The notes below the pieces were generated by a model, which searched no databases, was not told the origin of the DNA, and saw only the letters and a program-made list of their open reading frames with translations. Source: Protea cynaroides (taxonomy: Eukaryota > Streptophyta > Magnoliopsida > Proteales > Proteaceae). Taken from it: a DNA stretch of 64,000 bases. The translations under genes were made by a program, and so were the position numbers. This document shows positions 22,402 through 35,307 of the stretch, one piece after another (position 1 is the stretch's first letter; each line of letters opens with the position of its first letter). Location: positions 28,675,815-28,739,814 of the forward strand of contig CM053265.1 of NCBI GenBank assembly GCA_028583415.1. Direction: 5' to 3'.

Positions 22402-22806
22402 TAGAGTATGGCCTAATCCCATACTTCCTTCATGTTGGAGTATATTTGGGGCTTTATTTAAGGTAATTTGGAGAATTCTCACTAATTTTAAATTGGGAAT
22501 GAACCTGAACATCTTTTCCAAAGAGTCTAATTTGAGACCAGGCTTGACCATGGGTCCAATTGGATTCATTTTATGAACCAGGCCCGATTTAAGAGGTACG
22601 GTACATGATCAACTGCACCTTGGTGGTGACGTGCTAGACCCCTAGTTTAAATCTTGATATATATTTTAGGTAGCAGGGTTAAACTAAATTACATTAATTG
22701 GGTTTCATTGGTCTGGTCCACCTTGGTTTGAATCGTTCATCGTGGTAAGACCTATTACGAGGTCAAATTTTCAAATTAAGATTGAAATTTTAGGTGTGGG
22801 TCTTCA
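22402..22806 (-). repeat. Truncated minus-strand LTR start (U3-like fragment)
   Basis: The minus strand from 22806 reads TGAAGACCCACACC, then GGTCTTACCACGATGAAC and GGTGGACCAGACC, like the first 100 bp of the element A LTR (GGTCTTACCACCTTGAACC) and of the solo LTR that starts at 25572. Cut at 22401 by the insertion of element A. Assignment from short shared words only. Confidence 0.4.
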
Positions 22807-23053
22807 AGAATGATGTCGTCTCACTCGGCATACAACAACATCCCCCATGTATGGATCTGTCATTTTAGTCTACAATGATCACAACTCATCCCCAGTCCAC
22901 CACGGGGTACTTGAGGAGGTAATAATCCCCCAAGTTGACTCACCTGCTCATCCACAATACATCGGGTATGGGGAGCATCGTAGCTATAATCACACCAGCC
23001 TTTATTGAACCCATGCCATTACATAACCCCTTAATGGCTAGGGGTACAATTAT
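22807..23053. other. Unassigned intervening sequence
   Basis: No ORF, repeat or RNA gene recognised; left flank of the solo LTR. Confidence 0.5.
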
Positions 23054-25572
23054 TGTCACACCCTGAATTTACGATTTGTAAAATTTTTGAGTTGACTGAA
23101 CCAATACACATTTTATTTCTGTCCAACCTAGAATCTCTTAAGCGGTGTCATGCCTGTCTTAACCACATCGTGACCAATGTCACAATTAAATAATTAGAGT
23201 TAAATAATGGTAGAATAGACAAAATCAACTGAGCTTTTTATTGATACTTAGTTAAAAATAACATTGTATCAAATTTATGCTACTGGAATCATCCACAACC
23301 AATCAAATAAAAGCCATTCCTAAATCAGCCCTATAACACTGGGCTATAAATAGTATCATAAAAATAAATAAATAAATCTGAAATGAATAGCAAATCAACT
23401 AAAAGAAACATCATCAGCATTCTCTAGCAATAGATACAATGTCTCTTACTTTTTCTACTCGAATGCGCTTGTATCACACTCACAGTCTACATCTTGTTCG
23501 TCTCCTTTCAGAGCATACACTCCCATTTACGCCATAGAAGTGACAGTCAGAGCATTTACATAATCAGCTACAGTATTACCTGCAACATTAACTAAAAAGT
23601 TTGTGTACACAAGGGTGAGCTCTCTAACTTGAGCTCATGAGAAAATAGATAGGCAAATGTCAATATGCATGATCAGATTATTATTTCTAATTCACACTAC
23701 TAGTCTGGTATAATGTATGCTATAGTTATGGGAAAGCCTGACCACACTTACTAAAGCTGGTAATAACCTACATGTACAGGAGAGAATAGACACTCACCAG
23801 CCTACTCTAATAACCCTAGTGTTCTTACGCATCATCACAAGGGAGACAAAAGTAGGGCAAAGGTCCGGCCAATGATGCTCCAACAAACATTTCCAAGTCT
23901 CCCCCTCATCTTCTGTCCGTACCAACACCTGACCCCCTGTTAGTTAGGGTTGCATGCATGGGTCTTACACTAACCATTATTCTACATGTCATCTTTTGTG
24001 GTTCTCACACACACCCAGTAAGAATCTCAGGTCATCCATTTTGCCCCCCCAACAAGATGCTATTATCTTGCTAGGGGTACAAAAACATTACAAGCCAAAC
24101 AATCAGTGAGTCGGATCCTACGGTCCTCGACCGTGTCACCACTGCTCACGATCCACAATTACTTTCACACACATTCATCATATTCATAACATAAAATGAA
24201 AATGTATGCAAGAACAATTATTAGATGACATGTTATCACAATCAGGTCAGAGTATTCATAGTCATAATCAAGTAGAAATCATTCCATATATAGGATAAGG
24301 GTTCTGTTTCCTCACCTGAGATTTGAGGATAATCATTATTCCCAGTCAAAGGGTCACTCTTGGTTATATATGAGTCACTTATTGTATGGGAGTTTCATTA
24401 GTTACTTTGCATGACAATTTCAGTCTAATTCAAGTTCTTGAGGGGCTAACCAATCATGACTGTCTTGCTCCGATTGGTCGAGATAAGTTGTCAAAGCTGG
24501 TTGCTTTGGGGAACCATTCTATTCCCCACTGGTCACGAGTCCTATCATAGTTATCATGACCGGATATGGAGGCCAGACACATTTCATAAACTTTCCAAAT
24601 GCATCCAGTCACGTATCTAATTGCGTATATCACAATCGGTATGTCGCGACCGGACCTCCTTCGAAGAGTTGGTATGGGTTTTTCCTCTGGGATTCTAGCT
24701 ACAGATCTCTTTCTTATGGAACTCCATGGTTGAACCCATGGCCTAACATCCCAGTTGGGTTATCAATCCTATTCTAGGCTTTGTGAAGTTATTAATCCAT
24801 TAATCATCTATATTAGGGCTTTTAATTTGAATTATATAAGGTACTAGAATTGAAACTGAAGGAACCTCTTAAATACTCAGCTGTCAATGGATAGTGGCTC
24901 CATTAATTGTTGATGTTACATGATCTCTTCCATATTTCCTAGTATAAGATCCATTACTAAGTAAAGTAGGGTTTACTTACAATGGTTTCGAGCTACTATT
25001 TGATGATATCAAAACTTGACGGTGATTCCCAAGGTAAATCTTCCTTCCAACTTCCTTCTTCCTCCTTGAACTCTCTCCTCTCTCTGAAAACACGTCAGAA
25101 CACTAGGGTTTGGATTGATGCTCTGAGAGAGTGAGTGATTTAGCAGAGGTTTTATGGTTTAGGAGTTTCCCTCTTGAGGTAGAACTCCTTGGAGAGTTGG
25201 AGACAATAATGGACTACCAATTGGCAACCATAGCAGTCCCTTGGGTCTACTTCCTCAACTAATGCTAGATCAGTTAGGAGTGAAGTGGGACCCATTGGGG
25301 TGGTTCTTAGGTCTAGGGAATATTCCTTAACCACTTTGGAATGAAATTTTAAAATTGGCATTCGCGGGTAGCCTATTAAGGCTTGACCGATCAAGACCGA
25401 TGACTAGTTTTATGTACACTTAGTCTAAGATTTTTAAAAAATTCCAAGTTGGTTCATACCTGGTTCAAGCTGGTCCTTAAGTTGAAATGGGGTCAGGTTC
25501 GTCGACAGTGGAAAACCTCGGCATGGTAAGAAAATCCGAGTTAAGTTAGGTTTTATAGGTGTGGGTTTTACA
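23054..25572 (-). mobile_element. Solo LTR, minus strand, third LTR family
   Basis: On the minus strand begins TGTAAAACCCACACC (25572) and ends CAGGGTGTGACA (23054), 2519 bp, with no internal region beside it. The flanks are ATTAT (left) and GTTAT (right), a 4-of-5 match for a decayed target duplication. Parts follow the same plan as the A/B/C LTRs: a purine-rich leader (complement of about 25040-25095), a donor ATT|GTAAGT (intron from 24980), a polymorphic keyword (GACCG/CGGTC words near 25385 and 24470-24655), and an exon-like ORF at 23455-23579. Probably left by recombination between two LTRs. Confidence 0.75.
23455..23579 (-). other. LTR-encoded exon-like ORF, solo LTR
   Basis: After acceptor-like TTAATGTTGCAG (minus strand): NTVADYVNAL, one internal TAA, then GDEQDVDCECDTSAFE and TAG (23455-23457). 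Matches YTVEDYMNAS ... CECNSCVF of the A/B/C family in order, spacing and stop position although the surrounding LTR is strongly diverged. Confidence 0.5.
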
Positions 25573-28120
25573 GTTATACGGGTGATTAATGTTCAACTAG
25601 CCATGTCCTCCTACTTAGCCATATTAGTGGACCGTAATATAGCCAAGCTTTCGACCCCATCAGAGCCCCAACATAGGACATCATCACTTGGCTAAGTTAC
25701 ATATGGTCAATAAAAAGCAACACCGGTAAGAAGTGGTCCAACTGTCCCATTTCACCCACCCTCCAATCTCTGCCAGCACCGTTGATCTCAAATGCAAGGA
25801 TACATAAGCATGAGCACACAGAGTAGTATAGTGGATGGCATGATATTACACAAGGCATGTTATCAATTTCAAAGCAACACAAAACATAAATAATAGAGAC
25901 ACACAAACAGCCAAAGGGTTTATTTCCCTTATCGAAGATGAAAGAGCAGACTAATGTAATTCCTGATCAAATAACTTCCAACCAAAGTCTTTATATCTTT
26001 ATCAAAATCATAAGCAGTATTATTCATTAATTTATCATCTTATAGTTTATTATAATCTTGCATTTAAGCTTAGAATTCTTGTGTTCACGGTGTTATTAAC
26101 TTGTTTGACAATTCATGCCTATTGTCTATTGTCTGTTTGTCATAGCATAGCATTATTAATTTGTTTACTAATTCCATTCATTACCATTCATAGTTTAAAG
26201 GTACTTCTAACCTTGATAGACCTGCTATCCATATGAGGTAGGTAAAGCGTTGATTAGTTCTCTACAAGATAGCACCCTCATTAGTCAGATTTCACCTTCT
26301 ATTTAGATTAATACTAAGAAGGAATTCTTCTAACGAAGTCTGGGGTGTTCTAGCACCATAATAGGGGTCCTAAGGCTGAATAGTAGCTACTGTCCGAGCA
26401 TGAGAAGAAGCTGCAGCCAAACAGACGTGCGGTCGGTGGCTACGGCCACACCTCACCAGGTGCTAGGAGTGCAGCTGATGGTCGCAGCCATACCATTTCT
26501 AGTGGTTGTACGACTGCACCAACACTTCTAGAGTGTTGCCTAGCCCCAATAGATTAGGTTTATGGCCTCAAGTTGCAAAGGCTTGTGTGGTTGATTGTCC
26601 TATTGCATATACCAAGACCTACCTTTGACATACAAGAATTACATAAGGTTTCTCTTAGTAGAAATATGATTACAAGGTTTTAATCCAATAAGTATAAAAT
26701 AATTTATATAAATCTATTGGCCATGTTTGGCCAAGATCCATCACGAAAGTCACGTGCGCTGGTGGCATAGACTGCACGTCACGGCTGGTAGGCCGTGTGG
26801 CTGGTCTCTGCGACCGCATGTCCTAACATGGCCGGATGGCAATAATTTTTCTCTAAGACGTTGCTCAGATTTTTCCAAAGGTTTTTAAGGAGTTTAGGCT
26901 CAGGGATCCTTGTCTACATCACGCTTGGATACTGTTTTGATCCAACAAATAGCCAAGATACTAAATCAGGCATAAGGATCTCCAGATCTGATTTCCAAAC
27001 ATTGGATTCACTTTTGTCTATGGTTCTGGTCGTTATTGGACACTCTCAGATCTTCGAGAGGTTATGGTTAATTTATTTAGTCCTCTTACGATTCAGTTTC
27101 ACTTAACCAGTATGCCATGTACACTACCGTCCACTATTTGGATCTATGAACGATAGCCTACCTAATTCGAAACTTCATACCAATAGTGGCCGACTCTTGA
27201 TTATCCATACAGATGAATCATGAAGATACCACCCCACATGCTTAACTATCACTGAATGAAATCACTGGTCGATAACATCTTTGGATATTTTCCATGGTGG
27301 AGCTCTTTACCTGATTTACAACTAAGTGGAGGACTACATACAATGGTTTAGCTCTTCTGATTCCTTCAACTAAGTGATTGTCATTCCAGTTCTCTGATGA
27401 GTTCATGGTTGCAAAGGTGAGTTCCTCTTCTTCCTTTTCTTCTCTTTCTCTTCTGCATTTCCTTCTTCCTCTCTTTTCTTTTTCCTTCTCTCTCTTAGTC
27501 AGTAACTAGAGGGACATTCTTCCTTTCTTCTCTTCTTCTTCTTTATCTCCTTTCTTTTTATCTTTTCTATTTGATATGTAGGTCAGAATCTCTTTCACCA
27601 ATTCTCTTGGTCTTTGGACAGATTTGGTTAGACTAAGAGATTGATATCGGTCCCTATGGAAGGTAAATTGGATTATGGGATCTCTATGAAACTCAAATGG
27701 AAGGGCTCCCTCCTTCCTTTCCATATTCAGACCACTGGTGATAAGCCTACCATGCTTGTAGAAGGATTGAATTTGAATCGGTGGGTCCTGAGATCAGTTA
27801 GTCACCAACCAGTTAGCGCACATGGTGTGGCTGGTGTATAGCCGCACCACCTTTCTCTTTAGCAGGACCTCCATTTTGGTTGGCTACCTTAGGTATGTGC
27901 ATGTCATGTGCTAAGTGGTCACATTGGTTGGGTTTGAGACCTCTCATGATACAATATCATGCATTCTAATGACATAGGAGGTTCTAGATAATGGCTTTGT
28001 GTCACCTCCCGGTTATGTCATCATCTTCAACTATGTCGGCCCGATATGCTCGCATCTGGGAAAACTTATCACATGCCCAAAATGGTCAAACCATAACGGG
28101 GTTTGGGCATGGGTCTTACA
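25573..28120 (-). repeat. Degenerate minus-strand LTR-like sequence
   Basis: The minus strand from 28120 reads TGTAAGACCCATGCCC, a plausible LTR start. A purine-rich leader follows (complement of about 27420-27560). Near 26330 the complement carries GTTAGAAGAATTCC... and AAGGTGA words like the U5 start of the A/B/C LTRs. GGCTG/CAGCC-type words cluster at 26405-26520, 26750-26825 and 27790-27850. No clear LTR end or exon-like ORF was found; the left boundary is unknown and may have been cut by the solo LTR. Confidence 0.35.
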
Positions 28121-28242
28121 GTTTTGAATGGGGATTTAGTCTTGCAACAAATCTTAGGGTGCCACTAAAGACATTGTGACCAATTAAAGTTGCTCGGATT
28201 TATTATTTCAGTCTTTACCTACTATTATCAATATCTGATAGG

Positions 28243-28554
28243 TTGTCCATGTTTGAGCCTAAGTTTGATCGGTTTGTAGATAAATCCAGTCCATTTATGC
28301 ATCTATCATATAAACAAAAAATATTCTCATTTGGGACTTCTACTGCTGTGCTTGGTTTATTTCCAATACATTTCTTCCCAGGTTTGAATTATTCGTCTTC
28401 CATGCACGTAGTTAATTCTTGCTTTGGTGATGATACGGATGATGTGTTGTTGCCTGAACTTCTACGCCACCGGCCACTTGGGAAAAGAAAGTCCAACCCA
28501 TCTATGAAAACATTAAATGATTGGTTCAGAGACACAGGAGCACAACAGTTGTAG
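28243..28554 (+). CDS. Exon-like ORF, possible 3'-terminal exon of a host gene
   Basis: An open frame of about 103 codons with a non-repetitive, protein-like composition. A 3' splice-like TATCTGATAG lies directly before it, and it ends in TAG at 28552-28554. It contains the acidic stretch DDTDDVLLPELL, basic GKRKS and the C-terminus NDWFRDTGAQQL. No retroelement motif is visible. I do not recognise the family. It could be the last exon of a gene whose other exons lie elsewhere, a gene fragment carried by a transposon, or a chance ORF. It starts 120 bp after the edge of the LTR-like sequence that ends at 28120. Confidence 0.35.
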   Translation: MSMFEPKFDRFVDKSSPFMHLSYKQKIFSFGTSTAVLGLFPIHFFPGLNYSSSMHVVNSCFGDDTDDVLLPELLRHRPLGKRKSNPSMKTLNDWFRDTGAQQL

Positions 28555-31500
28555 GCTTGTGACGCCTCGAGGATTAATCCCAATTTAGAGCCATCTCATG
28601 AAAAAATAATAAGTAGAAGAAGGAAAAAATGGGAAAAAAAAAGGAAAAGGTTGTACACTAAGATTCTCACATCTAAACACGTATCTTCCCTATATCATTG
28701 AAAGGGGGAATTATATCAATGAGCCAAATGTGATAATTTATTCTTTAGAAGAAATCAGATAGACACGCCACTTGGACGAACATACATAATTGACTGAGTA
28801 GATATAGATGTTGTTGAGTATGATACAAATGCCAATCAGAGAGATACAAATGGCCAAATGGATAAGTATCGACTGAGCTGACAGATTACTTTACCACAAG
28901 AGTCTACAAGAAAGCAAAATCTTGACTGAGGTACTAATGTGCTCTTTACTCCACCAAATAGAGACAACACCTCCAATTGATACTAAAAAAAAAAAAAAAC
29001 CATTTCCAAGAACCCTCATAAGTCAATAATTTTCAGAAGTAAAAGCTCCATACCCATCATGAAAAGTACTAGTTTGAATCCAATCTTGACCAAGTGAGGC
29101 ACTTCCATACATAGCTTCCACATCCAATAAAAAAAGAAAAAAGAAAAAGAAAAAAAAGAAAAAAAGAAGAACAGAAGACAATACAAGAAATAAGGATGTT
29201 GGATGGCATTTCCAAACGAAGGATAGCAGAGAGCCATTTGATTCACTTACATCTCTTAGCATGTTTATTTTATCGTACCTCAATGGTAGAGAACAGGTTT
29301 ATTTGCCATGTTTCAACAAGGTCACATTTCTCAAAGCTTGATGGTAGACTCATCCCAATTATGGTACTTAGTCAGCACATGATGGCAATTTTGATCATTT
29401 ATCATTTTTCACATACGTAAGTTAAACTGGACTTTCAATATTGGCCACTACATCCCGCCTTTACAAGGGACGGTCTCATCACCTCATCATCATCTGAATA
29501 CTATTTCTTATCGGCAATAGACTCTTCCTCCCGTTTATAAATCCAACGGTCTTCTAATGAGTCTCCATTACAAGCCCTTCATTCATCAATCAAAATTTCC
29601 TCATGTTGCCTCTTGTGAGCATGCCATTCACTTTATACATAAGTATTGCTCATCAACTCTGACTATATTGCCCGTTCATCATTCACTATTCAACAACATC
29701 CATGGATTCCAATAGTCCATTTTTGGAAAGCGAATAAAGTGGTATCTCCTGAGTAGGGTAAACCATTCTACATTAATGACCAAACACTCTCCCAAAAGTA
29801 GACCATATGAATAGTTTCTTATTAGTCCTTTTGAACCTTCATTATCATATTTGTCTAGGGACTTAGAAGTTTAAGGCCCAGATGTGGTCACAATTGATTT
29901 AGCGTCTTGATATAGCTTGTAGAAACATATTTTTTATTTACCCTTCTCCAAGAGGAAAAGAGCTATTTGACATCAGACCTATATTTAGTGCGGAACCCCA
30001 TCCCCCTAAGACTGCCTTTTGTGATTATTCAAGAATTGCCTACCTATCAATGGATGTGGATGTTGATTTAGACATTGGGGTATGAATTACTCATTTACCC
30101 TGCATATCACACATTAAGAAGATACTTGTGAGTTCAAAGGCCATAGAATCTTGCCTAGATCCATCGGTGACACACTCACCACATTAAAACCATTTTGTTC
30201 ACTCTCACTGAAGTCATTTGAACACTAAGATAGGGAAGTTGAAAGAAAGAAAAATCTTGAGGCCATCGATCTTATTTACCCATTCATAAAAGAGAGATAC
30301 TTTCCCACCCTCTAGCAAACCTCCATATGGAGGATGATTCGAAGCGATATTTACTGATAAAGTAATTTTCTCTCTAACCTTTTGGATATACCAAAAAGTT
30401 ATTGGTCAAGAAGATCCAGTTGCTATTGTAATCAAGATGACATTTATCCAACACACTGTAGAGAATCCAAAGCTTACCTATTTACTTCCATAGGGAATTT
30501 TCTTTCATCCTAATGCTAGTCATACCAAGCAGAGCAGATCAAAATCATCACCCCTTGTTCCTCTTGAGTGCCAAAGTAGCATCCAATAGCAAAGATATTA
30601 TTTTCAAACCGGTTAATAGAGAACAATCTCATCCTTGAGTGATTGAACAAATCATCTCTCTTGTTTCCAAGGTTTAAAGATACATTTAGGAGGACACCTT
30701 CTTCGTTCGATCTGTTAGTCCCTTATCATCTAGAGCCTAGCTGTGTTAAAATCCATGTGCAATTCAGGTTTCTCCTACTTTCAACTCTGAGGCAAAATGC
30801 ATATTTTCTTTTACCTCCATGCACACTATAGAGTGGTCCAGCACAATATACAAACTCTAGGGGTATAGATACATCTTCTTCGATAGAATCAAGCTCAATC
30901 ATGAGTATCACCTGTATGTACATTTGGTAATTTTGCTCAGGCTCCAAAGCATAGAAGTCAATGACTTTTTCGTTCGGCATGGTAGGCCTGTCTAGCCGTT
31001 CCCTACATGCCTCCCATTTCCTCGAGTCCTTTAAGAAAGGTAATCTGGATTTGATTTTGCTGCTGTTTGGGTTAGATTGTCAAATCAATATGCTTGTAAA
31101 TGGGAGATCAATCGAGTTACTGTTCTCTTTCTCCAAGCCCTATCTTAAAAGTTCAAATCCAATAAGAAGAAAGAATTTAAATCCTATAGCACCTTGCACC
31201 TACTTTTGGTTGAATTCATACATGGCTAAAATCTGATATGGCATTGCTGCAGAAGCATTGAGCAACTCGTAAATCAAGATGATGGGCTTGACTCATATCA
31301 TATTATGTTCTCCATGAGGTTGTTCTACCAATTTGATCTGTTACAATATACAACCAAAACATTTAGCCAATCATGTGCTTTTCAGTGAGTTAGCACCAAA
31401 TTCGATCATTGGCTTTGGTAAAAAATTGTCATGTTTTCGAACTTTAGCTACAGCTCTCACTATAGCTTCTTTCAATCTGGAATCCGACAACGACATTGTT

Positions 31501-32000
31501 GTTCGATGAAGACCTTTTATTCTGTCATGTTCCTTTACTCCCATGAGTGGAATTGATTAAGAACCCCTATGCTCATGCCAAATTTGCATTAGGCTTTCAA
31601 CATTATGTTATAACTAATCAAATCTCAAATTGAAATTAGTATGTCATGCTAAAAGAGTCCATGACATTATTTCATGCTTCATGATAGTACTAGCAAGAGC
31701 AAGGTCCTAGCCCCGAAAAGCTGTCAGAGTAGTCACCCATATTGTTAATCCTAATATCTTCAAATATCTCAGATTCATAGCCATAGAGCTACCAAGACGA
31801 GGGTTCAACTTTCAAACCCCAAAGGTTCAAAGTCAACCAAGACTTTTAAGATTGGTCATTTTAAAAGGTTCTCACCCAAGAATTGACCTTCTGAACACTT
31901 TCTCATTTTGGAACTAATAACAAGATCCATAGTCTAAAATTGGAAATAGAGTTTCTCGAACACCATGTTCACAAGAGTAGAATCATCAGATCATAAAATC
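28555..32000. other. Unassigned 3.4 kb, no convincing gene
   Basis: Only short overlapping frames on both strands. An A-run (28986-28999) and an A/G-rich tract (about 29128-29180, AAAAAGAAAAAG type) are simple sequence. A minus-strand frame at 30726-30980 of 84 codons is the least random-looking but matches nothing I know. Confidence 0.5.
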
Positions 32001-32567
32001 TCTCAGTCCTCTTGGGCTTATTGATTTCCCAATCCTCTTGGCTTATTAACCTCTCGATCCTCTTGGGCTTACCCATTTCTCAATCTTCTTGGGCTTATCC
32101 ATTTCTTAGTCCTCTTGGGTTTATCCATTTCTCGGTTCTTTCGGGCTTATCCATTTTTCGTTCCTCTCAGGCTTATCCATTTCTCGATCCTTTCGGGCTT
32201 ATCCAACTCAATCCTCTTGGGCTTACCCATTTCTCAATCCTCTTGGGCCTATCCATTTCCCAATCCTCTTGGGCTTATCCATCTCAGTCTTCTTGGGCAT
32301 ATCCATTTCTTAGTCCCCTTGGGCTTACCCATTTCTTAGTCCTCTTGGGCTTATCCATTTCTCAGTCCTCTTGGGCTTATCTAATTCTTGATCCTCTTGG
32401 GCTTATCAACCTCTCAATCCGCTTGGGCGTATCCATCTCAGTCATCTTGGGCTTATCCACTTCGTAGTCCTCTTGGGCTTATCAACCTCCCAGTACTCTT
32501 GGGCTTATCCACCTCTCAAGCCTCTCGGGCTTATCTACATCTTAGTCCCCTTGGACTACCCATTTCT
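32001..32567 (+). repeat. 26-bp minisatellite, about 21 copies
   Basis: Imperfect tandem units around CCTCTTGGGCTTATCCATTT plus about six bases. Since 26 is not a multiple of 3, each frame cycles through the unit every 78 bases. All three plus frames stay open for long stretches, which produces repetitive SSWAYPF/PLGLTHF peptides that are not evidence of a gene. Confidence 0.92.
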
Positions 32568-33145
32568 ATTCTGACCCAGATGGCTCACCCAACTACTACC
32601 CGGACTATGCAGTGAGCTAATTCTTGGGAAAGATGCATCCCATGATACGTAGGTAATTTAGAAAGATCTCCAAATTCGGTCCCAAATATCTTTCAACATT
32701 CACTTCTTAATCTATAATTCAATCCCAAAGAGTTTTCAATGTTTACATCTTTATCTCCAAAATCAGTCCCAAAGAGCTTTCAATGTTTAGATCACAATCT
32801 CTGAAGTCAGTTTCAATGAGCTATCAATGTTCAGAATTCATTCTCAACCTCATCTCAATCTTACGGCCAATGAGTATCATTCTAACTTCTGACAGTTCTT
32901 CCCAATTTCATCTAGAATGCGCATGCTAACATAGTCATTTGTTTTGATTTTCATGATTTGATGATAATGACAACTGTTAGCTTTGATATTGTTATGATTG
33001 CACAGACATTTGTGAAAATTCTAAATTGATTAGTCTAATGGCCTCGCCTTACAGAAGATTCGTCTCTCTCTAATATGGGAGGCAAAAATGTGGTTATCTT
33101 GTCTTTATCCTCATTGATACAATCTCATCTAAAGAGGGTTATCTG
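32568..33145. other. Unassigned sequence after the minisatellite
   Basis: Contains CATGATACGTAGGTAATTTAG near 32641, which resembles TAGGATACATAGGTAGTTTAG at the window end (63970-63997). Three partial repeats of CCAAAGAGCTTTCAATGTTT type lie near 32690-32830. No gene seen. Confidence 0.45.
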
Positions 33146-34019
33146 TAAGCACCCCATTTTTGCCATTCCCAGATGAATGAGGTCTTATTGGTGCATAGAT
33201 AGTAGAGAAGGGGAGGTAAGTAAAATCTTAAAAAAATACAAGGTAGGTGAGTAAACCTCACTCAAACGATAGTCGATCAGTCCTTGCGTCCTCTCTACAG
33301 TGTTTCGAGCTGAACTGAGATGATCTTCATTATGCAGGAGTCTAAGTGAACCCATACGGCAAGCTTGTGAGTCCCAATTCAAGGTTTAGATTATTGGCTA
33401 TGAATTCGAGGTGGTTTTTAGTGGGCTCCATAGCAAGGTCATGGGCTGCAACCTATGTGGATGCGTAGGTCATGGAATTATTTTCAAAATGAGATCAGAA
33501 TCGCTCAATTCTGATGTCAAATGAAAAGATATGATAATTTGTCAAAAAATAAGTACAATGGGGTTTTTAGAAAAAGTACATTAAATATCCTGGGGCTTTC
33601 TTGTAAATTACCATACATTAAGGATTTATTGAGCTAATTATCGTAAATTGAATTGATTGAACCTCATTTCATCATATCTTGATCATCCGATGTCTAACTC
33701 AGGCGATTCAAGCACCAGTGTGCTCCATTTTCAGTCTCCTTCAATATGAGAGTGGAAATCTAGGACTGAGGCTACTAAAAAATTGCATGGTGACAAAGAA
33801 AGCTGAAATGGGTCATGAAATGACACAGAAAGAAAGAGAGAAGCCAATTCAGCCTAGGAGCAATCTAGACCAAACCGGTTCAGCCTATGTACATGTACAT
33901 TATGTCCATTGTGTATATTATCATATTAGATATTATATATTATTTTATGTATTATACTTTGTATTATATTATGTATTATATGGTGTTTTGTCTTACTCTT
34001 CAAGAAGTTCTACATAGAA
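33146..34019 (+). repeat. LTR-like start of another retroelement family
   Basis: CTGTAAGCACCCCATTTTTGCC at about 33146 has the look of a plant gypsy LTR start (TGTAAGCACCC). The words ATCTTGATCATCCGATGTC near 33676 recur near 11495 in the foreign DNA inside B. A TATTATAT-type low-complexity stretch is at about 33915-33985. The LINE that follows interrupts it. No matching partner LTR was confirmed. Confidence 0.35.
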
Positions 34020-34153
34020 CATCTGGCATTCGGCCTATACGTGAAATGCATAATAAAGCCATACGGTCTTTGGAAACAAATGGTAAATTTTCTATATCCT
34101 CAGCTTAGAGGCATAACCGTATCTTATATACTTGTCCAATATGGTGTAAAGCT

Positions 34154-34354
34154 GTGTGGAGCAGAAATATGGAGCCAAGAACTTCTTTTTTCGGTTGGAG
34201 ATGACGCAACAAGAAATTTCCAATAGATGATAAAGTAAAAAAGAGACAGGTACCTATAACTTCTAGATGCCATCTTTGTAAGTCAACTGAAGAAAGTTAC
34301 AATCACATATTCTTGGAGTGTGCTTTCTCCAAAAGATATGGAATCAGATTCTAG
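34154..34354 (+). pseudogene. LINE zf-RVT segment
   Basis: Frame starting VWSRNMEPRTSFFGWR, one internal stop, then KVKKRQVPITS and the zinc-binding motif CHLCKSTEESYNHIFLEC, ending in TAG. The C-x2-C ... H-x4-C arrangement is typical of the zf-RVT domain after LINE reverse transcriptase. Confidence 0.8.
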
Positions 34355-34689
34355 AAAAGTATAACTTAAGATGGGTTGGATTCCAATCCTCTGTTCTTTT
34401 TTCTCTCTTGGTGGAAGAGGAAAAAAAGAATTGTTCCTATGAAAGAGGTATGGATGACACTGCTATTCATTATTTTGGAAAATATCTGGAGGGCCAGGAA
34501 CATGAGCTATTATGATGGAATCAGGCTAACGCCTAAGAGGGTACTTTTTGATATTCAAGTAAGAATGAAGTCAGCCTTAGAGATTAAACCTTGTGAAATT
34601 AAAAGTGTTGAGGATCTTTGCATTCAACAGTACTTTGGATTGAAATCCAAAAGTAGCAAGATTTCGATTATCCTCCCAGTATTGTAGTG

Positions 34690-34945
34690 AAAACCACCAG
34701 TTGGATGGTGCAAACTTAATATCGATGGGTGTTCTTTGGGAAACCCAAGAGATGCAGAGCAAGTGGTGTATTTCGAAATTAGAACGAATATGCTTTCTTT
34801 GCTTTCTTGGTTTTTTTAAACCAGAAAACAAACTCTCAAGTAGAGCTACTAGCAGCAATGGAAGGGATGAATCAAGCAATCAGCCTTGGTGTTAGCAAAT
34901 TATGGGTTGAATGTGACTCAAATACAGTTGTAGAATGCCTCTAGA
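34690..34945 (+). pseudogene. LINE RNase H domain
   Basis: PPVGWCKLNIDGCSLGNPRDAE, then after a frameshift VELLAAMEGMNQAISLGVS and LWVECDSNTVVECL, then a stop. The catalytic acidic residues (Asp of NIDG, Glu of VELL, Asp of ECDS) are all visible. Belongs to the RVT_3-type RNase H found at the C-terminus of plant LINEs. Confidence 0.8.
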
Positions 34946-35307
34946 CAAATGAACCGCCATGGTTTTTGTTATAACAATGGAAAGGAGTAATGGTTTACCT
35001 ACCAAGCACACAAATCAAAATCACTCATTGCTTTTGGGAAGCAAATGTGGTTACTAAGACATAGGCAAAAAGTGGAGCAATTGAGATGCTATTAGAGACA
35101 TGGACTGCATGTCCAAATATTATAGCTAGAGATGTCGTATGGGACGCTTCTAAGCGTCAAAGATTTTGTTTCAAATATATGTATATAATCCAATGATAGG
35201 GCTCTACTGATGGCAATGCTGAAAGTGGAGTTGTTACTATCACTATGATTTTTTGTATTTTCTTTTATATTAATACAACTGCTTTGCTCACCTTTAGTGA
35301 AAAAAAA

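Larger units (their letters stand above)
34020..35307 (+). mobile_element. LINE (L1-type non-LTR retrotransposon), 5'-truncated and decayed
   Basis: 3' part of a plant LINE. It has a zf-RVT segment, a linker (MKEVWMTLLFIILENIWRAR), an RNase H domain and a 3' end CTTTGCTCACCTTTAGTG followed by a short A-run at 35300-35307, the usual tail form of plant L1 elements. The reverse transcriptase and endonuclease are absent. Left boundary approximate; no target duplication established. Confidence 0.8.

Noticed and set aside
30726..30980. 84-codon minus-strand ORF
   Set aside because: No family recognised, no conserved neighbour and no splice context; left as unassigned.
32012..32615. Repetitive 75-151 codon ORFs
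   Set aside because: Produced by the 26-bp minisatellite, which is open in every register.
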